Shown: piece after piece, positions 1-7,334 of the stretch
Layout: every line of letters starts with the position of its first letter
Position numbering within the stretch: position 1 is the stretch's first letter
Source of the DNA: Vicinamibacteria bacterium
GTDB lineage: Bacteria > Acidobacteriota > Vicinamibacteria > Vicinamibacterales > UBA2999
Direction of reading: 5' to 3'
Assembly (NCBI GenBank): GCA_025938035.1
Contig: JAICQE010000055.1
Location: forward strand, 1 to 22,461
Length of the DNA: 22,461 bases
Made by a program: the position numbers and the translations under genes
The notes under the pieces: generated by a model
Database searches by the model: none
The model's input: only the letters and a program-made list of their open reading frames with translations
Told to the model about the DNA's origin: nothing

Positions 1-1
1 C

Positions 2-733
2 GCGCCCGGCGGCGCCGGGCGCGGTGGTCCGGGCGGCGGCGGCCCGCCTGCTCCACCGGCCTTGATGGTCACCACCGAAAAGCTCGGCGACGGTCTCTGG
101 AGACTCACGACCGGCGGCGGCAGCTACGATTCGCTGGTCGTGGAGTTCAGGGACCACGTCATGGTGCTCGAAGGCGGCCAGAGCGAGGCACGTTCGCTCG
201 CCTACATCCCGGAAGTGAAGAAGCTCGTTCCGAACAAGCCGATCCGCTACATCATGAACACGCACCCGCACTCGGACCACACCGGCGGACTGCCGGCCTG
301 GGTCGCGGAAGGCGCGACGATCGTCACGCACCGGAACAACCAGGAGTTCTTCGAGCGCGCGCTCAATACCCCGCGCACGCTGCTCACCGACACGCTGGCC
401 AAGAAGCCGACGAAGGCGCGCGTCGATCCGGTGGGAGACAAGAAGGTGTACTCCGACGGCACGCGTACGGTCGAGATGCATCACGTTCCGGGAGCACCGC
501 ACTCGAACGGGCTGCTGATCGCGTATTTCCCGAAGGAGCGGATCCTGTTCCAGGGCGACTTCTCGCTGCCGGCCAAACCCGGTGAGCCCGCCAACGATCA
601 CGTCAAGGCGCTGGCACCGGTGGTAAAGAAGCTGAATCTGCAGTTCGACCGCTACATCAACGTCCACGCGTCGGCGCAGCCGCAGACCAGCAAGGATTTC
701 TGGGACGCGGTGAGCGCGGCAGGCGTCAAGTAG
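2..733 (+). CDS. Metallo-beta-lactamase-fold hydrolase, 5' end outside window
   Basis: Probable zinc-dependent hydrolase of the metallo-beta-lactamase superfamily, likely exported. The frame is open from base 2, and residues before the TTG at 62 form a Gly/Pro/Ala-rich linker, so the true start and probably a signal peptide lie before the window. Counting the TTG at 62 as residue 1, the HxHxDH metal motif is at 68-73 (HPHSDH), followed by the candidate ligands H147 (PHS), D166 (GDF) and H202 (NVH). All seven expected metal-binding positions are therefore present and the enzyme should be able to bind two zinc ions. The family covers beta-lactamases, lactonases, thioesterases and glyoxalase II-like enzymes; the sequence does not fix the substrate. 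The gene converges on the secreted protein at 878-1864, with a palindromic repeat between them. ATG at 65 could be miscalled as the start. Confidence 0.88.
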   Translation, partial: APGGAGRGGPGGGGPPAPPALMVTTEKLGDGLWRLTTGGGSYDSLVVEFRDHVMVLEGGQSEARSLAYIPEVKKLVPNKPIRYIMNTHPHSDHTGGLPAWVAEGATIVTHRNNQEFFERALNTPRTLLTDTLAKKPTKARVDPVGDKKVYSDGTRTVEMHHVPGAPHSNGLLIAYFPKERILFQGDFSLPAKPGEPANDHVKALAPVVKKLNLQFDRYINVHASAQPQTSKDFWDAVSAAGVK

Positions 734-734
734 A

Positions 735-870
735 GTCCGTAGTCCTTTGTCCTTGGTTCGTGGTCCGTTCCTGGTCCTTGGTGCTTAGTGCTGAGGACAT
801 ACGGACCACGGACCAGGAACGGACCAAGGACCAAAGGACGGACCTGGCACCAAGGACCAAGCACGAAGGA
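735..870. repeat. Palindromic GGTCC-word intergenic repeat
   Basis: The gap between two convergent genes is made of permutations of GGTCCTTGG, GGTCCGTTCC and their complements. A perfect 16-bp inverted repeat pairs 762-777 (GGTCCGTTCCTGGTCC) with 810-825, and less perfect pairing continues outward on both sides. The RNA from either strand would fold into a long hairpin, so it could stop or stabilise transcripts of both neighbours, although no T-tract marks a classical terminator. It encodes no plausible protein. Confidence 0.8.
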
Positions 871-877
871 CCGGTGA

Positions 878-1864
878 TTAACGCCCGGCGGCCTCGTCGG
901 CGCGGGCGCCGGCGAGCATTCCCCGCAGGCTGTAGTTCCCCTCGTGGCAGGCGTACTCGAAGACCTCGCTCTTCGACGCTTTCCAGTAGATGACCGCCGT
1001 CCACGGCTTCGTCCACATCGTCGGGTTGTCGACCGTGAAGGTGTATTCGAGCGTGTCAGGCGCGGTGCGCCTGAAGCGTTCGGTCAGCCGCAGGTTCTGA
1101 TCCGACAGCGTGAAATAGCCGCCCATCGGGTTGCCATTGGGATGGACGTTCGTCGTCTCGACGACGAGCGTGTCGCCTTCCCAGCGGCCGCGCGAATCAC
1201 CAAGGTACTGGCGCATGGCGGACGGCAGATGCGGCCGGCCGTCGAGCGGGATGATGCGGGTATCGTGGATCTTCTCCATCTGGATCGCCACGTACTGCGG
1301 CGTCTGCACGATGCGATAGACGCTCATGTACGCGGCAAACAGATCAGGGAAGCCGTAGTGGACGCAGCGGTCGGGCAGCGTCATGTCCTGAGCGGATGCC
1401 GCAGGGCGGCCAAAGCGCGACACCAGCGCGGTACGGGAGCGGGCACCCTGCGGCGTCGCCGGCGGCAGCCGGCCGTCCGGCGGATCGACGATCAGCGACG
1501 TGCGGTGCTCGAAATACCGGTCGGGAAGCCAGTTCTGACTGTATGAGCCGGTGGCGCCCAATCCTGTGGGCGTCCGGTTCGCGAGCAGCGCCTGATACAG
1601 CGCGTCGCCGAAGGTCGCTTCGGCCTCCGGCGAAAACAGCGTCTTCGCACGGCGCTCGAGATCCGCCAGCTCCTGGTCGGTCAAACGCGGTTTGGATGCG
1701 AGCTGCGCCGGGCGCTCGAGCGGTGTGGCACTGTTGTTCTCCCACACGCCCTCGAGACTGGGCTTTCCATCCGCCGCGCGCGGAGGCGTGTACTGCGCGG
1801 CTGACAGCGTAAGCGGAACGAGCAGCGTCAGCGCCGGGATGAGCCGTTGAATCAGACGCTTCAT
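878..1864 (-). CDS. Secreted conserved protein with WEGDTLVVET motif
   Basis: Exported 328-residue protein of unknown function. Residues 1-23 form a signal peptide (MKRLIQRLIP, a hydrophobic stretch, then SAAQ). The mature part begins with a proline-rich segment and DGKPSLEGVWE, and has the conserved core GRWEGDTLVVETTN at 227-239, with cysteines at 167 and 306. Proteins with this WEGDTLVVET core are recurrent in soil Acidobacteriota as secreted hypotheticals; I know no assigned activity. The frame stays open upstream to 2224, but that part is translated repeat DNA, so ATG 1864 is preferred: it starts the signal peptide, and a TAAGAT -10-like hexamer sits exactly 10 nt upstream. It is divergent from the histidine kinase and convergent with the hydrolase. 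Confidence 0.85.
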   Translation of the reverse strand: MKRLIQRLIPALTLLVPLTLSAAQYTPPRAADGKPSLEGVWENNSATPLERPAQLASKPRLTDQELADLERRAKTLFSPEAEATFGDALYQALLANRTPTGLGATGSYSQNWLPDRYFEHRTSLIVDPPDGRLPPATPQGARSRTALVSRFGRPAASAQDMTLPDRCVHYGFPDLFAAYMSVYRIVQTPQYVAIQMEKIHDTRIIPLDGRPHLPSAMRQYLGDSRGRWEGDTLVVETTNVHPNGNPMGGYFTLSDQNLRLTERFRRTAPDTLEYTFTVDNPTMWTKPWTAVIYWKASKSEVFEYACHEGNYSLRGMLAGARADEAAGR

Positions 1865-1874
1865 GATATGGCTG

Positions 1875-1880
1875 ATCTTA
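1875..1880 (-). promoter_or_regulatory. -10-like hexamer TAAGAT, 10 nt before ATG 1864
   Basis: TAAGAT on the minus strand matches TATAAT at four of six positions, including the key first, second and last bases. With 10 nt to the ATG, the transcript would begin within a few bases of the start codon. The same 10-nt spacing occurs before both kinase genes in this window. No convincing -35 is seen, because the upstream side is the nested repeat. Confidence 0.45.
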
Positions 1881-2182
1881 ACCACGAAGGACATGAAGAT
1901 GACGAAGATCACGAAGAAAAGCTTCGACACGGAGGCACGGAACCACGGAGGACGCACGGAGTGACGGCCGTTCGATTGGTCGGCGTGCGAAGCACGCCGA
2001 CGGCAGCGATGTACGAGGGCGCAAATACAAACCGCACCGGCGCCAACAGCGGCTTGTATTTGTGCCCGCGTACATCGCTGCAGGCCGCCTTCGGCGGCCA
2101 ATCGAACGGCCTCCGCACTTCGTGATCTTCGTGTCCTTTGTGGCAAAACCCCGTTCGCCTCCGTGCCTCCGTGTCTCCGTGT
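1881..2182. repeat. Nested inverted-repeat intergenic element (~300 bp)
   Basis: This element fills the gap between divergent genes. Matching arms are: CCACGAAGG/GATCACGAAG words at 1882-1915 against CTTCGTGATCTTCGTG and CCTTTGTGG words at 2119-2143; CACGGAGG words at 1927-1961 against CCTCCGTG/CTCCGTG words at 2158-2182; a perfect 14-bp pair GGCCGTTCGATTGG (1966-1979) with 2098-2111; a perfect 12-bp pair GCAGCGATGTAC (2003-2014) with 2070-2081; and GCAAATACAAACCGC against GCGGCTTGTATTTGTGC flanking the centre. Small local hairpins sit inside each arm: GGCGTGCGAAGCACGCC near 1982-1998 and GGCCGCCTTCGGCGGCC near 2083-2099. No transposase gene is present. Confidence 0.8.
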
Positions 2183-2272
2183 GAATCCGTTCCCTCTGTC
2201 GCCTCCGATGCCTCGCAGCCTCAAGTATTCCCAGAGGCTGAGCTCGTCTCATGAGCCCACGCCGGGACTTGG

Positions 2273-2278
2273 TAGAAT
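2273..2278 (+). promoter_or_regulatory. -10-like hexamer TAGAAT before histidine kinase
   Basis: TAGAAT matches TATAAT at five of six positions and ends 20 nt before ATG 2299. It would give a leader of about 13 nt. It lies inside the longer alternative reading frame that begins at ATG 2251, which favours 2299 as the real start. No clear -35 is visible. Confidence 0.4.
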
Positions 2279-2298
2279 TCGGCCCCGGCCGCGAGGCT

Positions 2299-3990
2299 AT
2301 GACCCCACCGGACGAATTTCTTATCGGCGGCGGAAGCGTGGGCGCGTTGATGCGCGCGCACGACTGGTCCACGTCGCCGCTGGGACCGCCTGCGTCGTGG
2401 CCGCAATCACTCCGCGCGGTGGTCGGGCTGTTGTTGCAGTCACGCTTCCCGATGTTCGTGGCCTGGGGCGAGGACCTCGGCTTCCTCTATAACGACCCAT
2501 ACGCCGAGATCCTGGGCGCGAAGCATCCGCGCGCGCTCGGGCGGCGGTTCTATGACATCTGGTCCGAGATCTGGGCGGACATCAGCCCGCTCATCGACGC
2601 CGCGCTCGCGGGCCAGGCGACGTATCGTGAGGACCTCCCGCTCGTGATGAATCGCAAGGGCTACGACGAGCAGACCTGGTTCACGTTCTCCTATTCGCCG
2701 GTCCGCGACGAAAGCGGCAAGGTTGCCGGGATGTTCTGCGCCTGCACGGAGACGACGCAGAAGGTGCTCGCGCTGCGCGGGCTGCGCGAGCTGAACGAAA
2801 CGCTCGAGCGGCGCGTGGACGAGGCCGTCGCGGAACGGATGGACGATCAGGAGAAACTGCGCAAGGCCGAGGCGGCGCTGCGGCAGACGCAGAAGATGGA
2901 GTCTCTCGGACAGCTGACCGGCGGCGTGGCGCACGATTTCAACAATTTGCTGGCTGTCTTCGCCAGCGGACTCCAGCTGCTCGAGCGCTCGGCGGCCCAG
3001 TCAATCGTGCCGCGCCCGCGCGTGTTCGAGGCGATGCGGCGCGCCGTTGCCCGCGGCACCGGCCTGACGCGGCATCTGCTTGCGTTCTCGCGGCGGCGGC
3101 CGGTCAATCCGGAGTCGATCGATCTCACCGCGCACCTGCACGGGATGCGAACAATGCTCGACGGCTCGCTCGGCGGGCACATCGAGGTGCAGATGCACTT
3201 CGCGCCCGACATCTGGCCCGTCGAAGTGGACAGCGGCGAAATGGAGCTGGCCGTCCTCAACCTGTGCCTGAATGCGCGGGATGCGATGCCGGATGGCGGC
3301 GTGATCTCGATCACCGTGGAGAACGTTCAGGAGACGGGCGCCGACTTCGTCAAGGTCTCGATCGCCGACAACGGACAGGGCATGGCGCCGGACGTCAAAG
3401 CGCGCGTGTTCGAGCCGTTTTTCACCACGAAGGACATCGGCAAGGGATCGGGGCTGGGGCTGCCGCAGGTCTACGGCTTCGCGCAGCAGTCCGGCGGCCA
3501 GGTGAGCATCGACAGCGAGGTCGGGGTGGGCACGATCGTCACCGTGCTGCTGCCGCGCTCGATGACCGATCCCGTCACCAAACCGGACCTGCCGAGCGGA
3601 CCGCCGCGAATCGACCGCCAGGGCCGGGGACACGTGCTGCTGGTCGAAGACGATCGCGAAGTGTCCGCGCTGACCCGTGAGCTGCTCGCCTCGCTCGGGT
3701 TCTCCGTGACGCACGTCACCGGCGCCGAGGCCGCGCTCGGCGCCCTCGCCAACTCGCGGCATATCGACATCGTGCTGTCCGACATCATGATGCCGGGGGG
3801 CGTGAGCGGCGTGCAGCTGGCGCGGGAAATCAGGCGGCGCCATCCGCATCTGCCCATTCTGCTGACGACCGGTTACGTCGAGTCGGCGGCCGACATCGAG
3901 GACGGCGAATTCAATCTGCTGCTCAAGCCGTACAGCCTCGAGGCGCTGGCCGAGGCACTCGGCGTCGACAAGACGCAGGACGTGCGGTAG
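2299..3990 (+). CDS. Hybrid sensor histidine kinase (PAS-HisKA-HATPase-REC)
   Basis: Cytoplasmic hybrid histidine kinase of 563 residues. An N-terminal PAS-like sensor spans about 6-155 and begins with the conserved FLIGGGSVGALMRAHDWS region typical of this PAS subgroup. A short coiled segment is followed by the phospho-acceptor H-box GGVAHDFNNLL with H212. The ATPase has an N-box (NLCLNARDAM, about 321-330), a G1 box (DNGQGM) and the FFTTK...GSGLGL lid/G2 region. A C-terminal receiver (about 444-560) has the acidic pair EDD, phospho-acceptor D495 (LSDIMMP), TTGY and the LLKPY lysine. There are no membrane segments, so it should sense a cytosolic signal. ATG 2251 is an alternative start adding 16 residues; 2299 sits just before the PAS motif and downstream of a -10-like TAGAAT. 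The MFS gene follows after 12 nt. No separate DNA-binding regulator is adjacent. Confidence 0.9.
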   Translation: MTPPDEFLIGGGSVGALMRAHDWSTSPLGPPASWPQSLRAVVGLLLQSRFPMFVAWGEDLGFLYNDPYAEILGAKHPRALGRRFYDIWSEIWADISPLIDAALAGQATYREDLPLVMNRKGYDEQTWFTFSYSPVRDESGKVAGMFCACTETTQKVLALRGLRELNETLERRVDEAVAERMDDQEKLRKAEAALRQTQKMESLGQLTGGVAHDFNNLLAVFASGLQLLERSAAQSIVPRPRVFEAMRRAVARGTGLTRHLLAFSRRRPVNPESIDLTAHLHGMRTMLDGSLGGHIEVQMHFAPDIWPVEVDSGEMELAVLNLCLNARDAMPDGGVISITVENVQETGADFVKVSIADNGQGMAPDVKARVFEPFFTTKDIGKGSGLGLPQVYGFAQQSGGQVSIDSEVGVGTIVTVLLPRSMTDPVTKPDLPSGPPRIDRQGRGHVLLVEDDREVSALTRELLASLGFSVTHVTGAEAALGALANSRHIDIVLSDIMMPGGVSGVQLAREIRRRHPHLPILLTTGYVESAADIEDGEFNLLLKPYSLEALAEALGVDKTQDVR

Positions 3991-4002
3991 CTCGCGCCCC
4001 CG

Positions 4003-5280
4003 ATGCCAACGGCAGCCGCGCCGCCGGCCCCTCCGTCGTCCCTTCGCTGGCTGGTTCTCCTGTTCACCAGCCTGGCCATGTTCGGCAATTACTACGTCTA
4101 CGACTCCATCGCGCCGCTGTCGAACATCCTGCAGTCGGAGCTTGGTTTCACCTCCACCCAGGTCGGGCTGCTGCAGGCGATCTACAGCGCACCGAACATC
4201 GTGATGGTGCTCATCGGCGGCGTGCTCGTCGATCGCTTCGGCGCGCGCCAGGCGACGGCGGGATTTACCGCCGTCTGTCTCGTTGGCGCGCTGCTGTCGG
4301 CGGCGTCCGGCACGTTCTGGATCATGGCGCTGGGCCGTCTGATCTTCGGGCTCGGCGGAGAATCGATGATTGTCGCCGTCACCGCCGTCCTCGGACATTG
4401 GTTCAGGGGGCGGCAGCTTGGCTTCGCGTTCGGCGTGAACCTGGCCATCGCGCGCGCCGGTTCATACGCGGCCGACCTGTCCCCGACGTGGGCCGGCTGG
4501 GCCTACGACTCCGGCTGGCGCGCGCCGCTCCTTATCGCCGTCGGCTTCGCCGTCATCTCATTCGGGGCGGCCGCGGTCTACTGGGCCATGGAGGAATCCG
4601 CCGCACGGCGATATGCGCTTCCGCAGTCGGGCGCCGCTGGACGATTCGTCTGGTCCGATCTGGTGCGCTTCGATCGCTCGTACTGGTTCATCGTCGGTTT
4701 GTGCGTCACGTTCTATTCCGTGATCTTTCCGTTCCGCAGCACGTTTGCCATCGAATACTTCCAGAACGCGCAGGGCTTATCGCTCGAGCAGGCCGGTCAG
4801 ATGAACGGGCACGTCTTCCTGGCGGCCATCTTCGCCACGCCCCTCTTCGGCCTGATCGTCGATCGCCTCGGCCGCCGCAGCATCGCGATGTTCTTCGGCT
4901 CGCTGCTCCTGCTCGCCGTGTTCCCGACGCTGCTCTACACCGACTGGGATCTCTGGGTGAGCACGGTGATGATCGGGATCGCGTTCTCGCTCGTGCCCGC
5001 GGTGCTCTGGGCGTCGGTGCCCTACCTGGTCGACAGTCATCGTCTCGGCACCGCGCTCGGGTTGATGACGATGCTCCAGAACGTCGGGTTGACGGTCGTG
5101 AACGTGGCTGCGGGGCGGCTCAACGACTGGGCCGGAGCGGGGGCCGCCAACCCGGCCGGGTACCGGCCGATGCTCCTGCTGTTCACCGCGCTCAGCGTCG
5201 CGGGACTGATCTTCTCGCTCCTGCTGCGCCGCCGCGAGGCCGGACCGTACGGTCACGGCCTCGAAACCGTCCGCGCCTGA
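4003..5280 (+). CDS. MFS transporter, MFSD1-like
   Basis: Inner-membrane major facilitator superfamily transporter of 425 residues with about 12 hydrophobic segments. The first half has NYYVYDSIAPLSNILQSELG followed by the MFS motif A-like GGVLVDRFGARQA loop, and the second half repeats it as GLIVDRLGRRSIAM, the normal two-fold arrangement. The YYVYD...L region after the first helix resembles the MFSD1-type branch, whose animal members move dipeptides; that match is from memory and the substrate here is unknown. The gene starts 12 nt after the histidine kinase stop, so the two are probably co-transcribed and the kinase may sense a compound related to the transported one. Two REP-like hairpins follow the stop. 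Confidence 0.88.
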   Translation: MPTAAAPPAPPSSLRWLVLLFTSLAMFGNYYVYDSIAPLSNILQSELGFTSTQVGLLQAIYSAPNIVMVLIGGVLVDRFGARQATAGFTAVCLVGALLSAASGTFWIMALGRLIFGLGGESMIVAVTAVLGHWFRGRQLGFAFGVNLAIARAGSYAADLSPTWAGWAYDSGWRAPLLIAVGFAVISFGAAAVYWAMEESAARRYALPQSGAAGRFVWSDLVRFDRSYWFIVGLCVTFYSVIFPFRSTFAIEYFQNAQGLSLEQAGQMNGHVFLAAIFATPLFGLIVDRLGRRSIAMFFGSLLLLAVFPTLLYTDWDLWVSTVMIGIAFSLVPAVLWASVPYLVDSHRLGTALGLMTMLQNVGLTVVNVAAGRLNDWAGAGAANPAGYRPMLLLFTALSVAGLIFSLLLRRREAGPYGHGLETVRA

Positions 5281-5310
5281 CGAGCCGCGAGCAAACGCCG
5301 CCGACGTGGC

Positions 5311-5358
5311 GCGAACCCTGTCGGGTTCGCGTGGCGAGCCTGACAAGGCTCGCCCCAC
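5311..5358. repeat. Two REP-like hairpins between convergent genes
   Basis: Two adjacent hairpins lie between the MFS and lipoprotein genes. The first is GCGAACCC-TGTC-GGGTTCGC (5311-5330) and the second is GGCGAGCCT-GACA-AGGCTCGCC (5333-5354). The second loop is the complement of the first, so the pair looks like two copies of one unit in opposite orientation. Related units occur at 13169-13188 and 22413-22430. They may act as a bidirectional transcript end, but no T-tract follows. Confidence 0.75.
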
Positions 5359-5401
5359 GCGGTGCGCAGGGCACACGATCAGCGGGTCCGTTGATCCGGG
5401 T

Positions 5402-5776
5402 TCAGGGAGTCAGCCGACCTGGTAACAGCAGTGGGCAAAAGAAGAAATCATCGGCATTATCCTGAATTCCGTTGCCGTTGAGGTCCTCCCACCATCGGCC
5501 GCCGAGGAATCCAGGCATGCCTGGACCGAGATTGGTCCGGTTGTCGACGAGCAGCTGAAATTCACCGTGCCTCGGCAGAGGTTCTTTGACCACGCAGGCG
5601 TCAAAAAACAAACCCTGACTGATCACGAAGATCACGATTGGTTTCTCATCGCTCGTTGGATTGAGAGTCCAGGACGCGGAACGCGTCACGTCAGGTGCTG
5701 CCGGTGAAGCTGAGCAGGCAAAGCTCGCACAGCAGACAAGCACCGCCGCAGAGGTTCGATATACGCGTTGCATCAT
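5402..5776 (-). CDS. Small putative lipoprotein with calcium-loop-like motif
   Basis: Small exported protein of 124 residues, not a family I recognise. The N-terminus is a signal peptide with a probable lipid-attachment cysteine at C21 (ASFAC), although the -3 position is unusual for a lipobox. The mature part is compact and contains D98-LNGNGIQDNAD-D110, with acidic/Asn residues spaced as in an EF-hand or dockerin-type calcium loop, plus cysteines at 61 and 114 that could form a disulphide. The start is the double ATG at 5771-5776; an AAAGG Shine-Dalgarno-like sequence lies upstream but within a strong predicted hairpin. It sits on the minus strand downstream of the ankyrin gene. The coding assignment rests on signal peptide, composition and motif, so it is less certain than its neighbours. 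Confidence 0.65.
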   Translation of the reverse strand: MMQRVYRTSAAVLVCCASFACSASPAAPDVTRSASWTLNPTSDEKPIVIFVISQGLFFDACVVKEPLPRHGEFQLLVDNRTNLGPGMPGFLGGRWWEDLNGNGIQDNADDFFFCPLLLPGRLTP

Positions 5777-5808
5777 GAGAACCGCCTTTCGAAGCGCGGT
5801 CTCAACGC
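5764..5808 (-). promoter_or_regulatory. Hairpin enclosing RBS and start of lipoprotein gene
   Basis: In the minus-strand RNA, GCGTTG pairs with CAACGC just after the ATGATG, and inside it GAGACCGC pairs with GCGGT-CTC, continuing as CTT-CGA-AAG. The AAAGG ribosome-binding candidate is in the helix, and the two start codons lie in an internal loop. As drawn, the structure would hold the start site closed. Confidence 0.4.
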
Positions 5809-5824
5809 AAAGCGTGCGCCGTCT

Positions 5825-7330
5825 CTATTGCGCAGCCGGCGGACGGGCCGCACGCGGTCCGGGGCCTTCCTTCCCGCCCAGCTTCTTCAGCAGCGCGACG
5901 GTGCTTTCCTGCGGCACGGGCAGCTGCAGAACGATGGTCTTCCCCATCGCCACGTCGAGCGGCGTGTAGCCCTGCTTGCTCGTAGCATTGACGTCCATCT
6001 TCTGATCGACGAGGAACTGGACGATCGTGTCGGCCCCGCGCAAGGCGGCGCCGTGCAGCGCGTTCTCACCGCGCGTGTTGGTCTGGTTGACGTCGAGACC
6101 GGCGGCCATCATCACCCTGACCGATTCGAGCGCATCGCTTTCGGATCCCCGCGTGTTCTTGTCGCGGTAGCCGATCCCGGCGGCGAACATGAGCGCGTTG
6201 GTCCCATCCTTCGTCGTCGCCCTGGCGTTGGCGCCCTTCTCGAGCAGGAGGCGAATCACCGCGTGATCGCCGGCGCGCGCCGCGCGCATCAGCGGCGTGG
6301 CACCGGCGCCGAGCGTGTTGTCCCCGAAATCCATGCCGCTGCGCACCGTCAACGGCCGGGTCAGCGGAACGTCGAGCTTCGCGCCGCGATCGATCAGCGC
6401 CCGGACCACGTCCAGCGAGGGCAGCTGGTCTTCCAGCGGACGGTTCGGCATTGCCGTCCAGTCCTCGTTGCGAATGTCGATCATCGCGTAGAGCGCGGTC
6501 CGGCCGCCCGCGTCGACCACGTTGACGTCGGCGCCGCGGTCGATCAGGAATTTCGCCAGCGTGTAGCGCTTGTTCATGATCGCGGCCACCAGCGGCGTGA
6601 CGCTGTCCACGTCGCCGTGATTGATGTCCACGCCGGCGTCGAGCATGATGCGCGCCGCGGCCAGGTCGCCTTCGCGCGCCGTGAACATCAGCGCGGTGAA
6701 GCCGCCGCGTGGAATGGGTGAAATCGAGGAGGCCGCACTCAGCTTCGGCGGCCTGGTCTCGCGGTCGAACGAGCGGACGCGCCAGTCGGCGCCGCGCTCG
6801 AGCAGCAGCTTGACGATCGGCGCGTGACGCTCCGACGCGGCCCACATCAGCGCCGTCTGGCCCTTGTAGCGTTCCCGGGCATTGACGTCGGCGCCGCGAT
6901 CGAGCAGCAGCCGTACGGTCTCCACGCTGCCGGACCGGGCTGCGCTCATCAGCACGGTCTCGCCGTCGAGTGTCGATACCGCTTTCGCATCGGCCCCCGC
7001 ATCGAGCAGCAGCTTCACCAGCACGGCGTTGCCCGAGGTCGCCGCCGCGGACAGCGGCGACGCGCCGAACCGATTGGCTGTCGAGGGGTTCGCGCCTGCC
7101 TTCAACAGCATCTGAACCGCCTCGACGTCGTTATAGTGCGCGGCCCAGTGCAGCGCGGTGGTTCCGTCGGCCTGCGGCGCGTTGACGTTGACCTTCCTGC
7201 TCACCATCACGCGCAGGGCGGCGAGATCCTTGCGCTGCGCGGCGTCCGCCGCGTCCGAGCCGGCCGCAGATGCCACCGCCGGCATCGCGCCGATTACGAG
7301 CACCGTCAGAAAACGAGTCATCAATCGCAT
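5825..7330 (-). CDS. Secreted ankyrin-repeat protein with conserved insertions
   Basis: Exported ankyrin-repeat protein of 501 residues. A signal peptide occupies 1-23 (TRFLTVLVIGAMPAVASAAG). Around eleven ankyrin repeats follow, recognisable by the G-TALHWAA...VQMLLKAGA pattern. The array is interrupted by non-ankyrin segments at about 185-209, 288-304, 321-342, 385-400 and 464-475. The ankyrin protein at 20723 has insertions at equivalent places, so the two are members of one family. Ankyrin repeats bind other proteins, and the signal peptide implies a periplasmic or surface partner. It is the third gene of an apparent operon after the DUF1592 cytochrome and the DUF1552 protein, separated from the latter by a 7-bp tandem repeat, so a partner within that system is a reasonable inference. 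Start is ATG 7330; ATG 7321 (MTRF) is also possible. Confidence 0.9.
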   Translation of the reverse strand: MRLMTRFLTVLVIGAMPAVASAAGSDAADAAQRKDLAALRVMVSRKVNVNAPQADGTTALHWAAHYNDVEAVQMLLKAGANPSTANRFGASPLSAAATSGNAVLVKLLLDAGADAKAVSTLDGETVLMSAARSGSVETVRLLLDRGADVNARERYKGQTALMWAASERHAPIVKLLLERGADWRVRSFDRETRPPKLSAASSISPIPRGGFTALMFTAREGDLAAARIMLDAGVDINHGDVDSVTPLVAAIMNKRYTLAKFLIDRGADVNVVDAGGRTALYAMIDIRNEDWTAMPNRPLEDQLPSLDVVRALIDRGAKLDVPLTRPLTVRSGMDFGDNTLGAGATPLMRAARAGDHAVIRLLLEKGANARATTKDGTNALMFAAGIGYRDKNTRGSESDALESVRVMMAAGLDVNQTNTRGENALHGAALRGADTIVQFLVDQKMDVNATSKQGYTPLDVAMGKTIVLQLPVPQESTVALLKKLGGKEGPGPRAARPPAAQ

Positions 7331-7334
7331 ATCG

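Noticed and set aside
1865..2224. N-terminal extension of the secreted WEGDT protein
   Set aside because: The extra 120 codons are translated repeat words (HTETRRHGG-like), and a signal peptide plus promoter place the start at 1864.
3001..4398. 465-codon open frame on the minus strand
   Set aside because: It spans the histidine kinase and MFS genes in antisense and is His/Arg/Asp-rich, with no domain.
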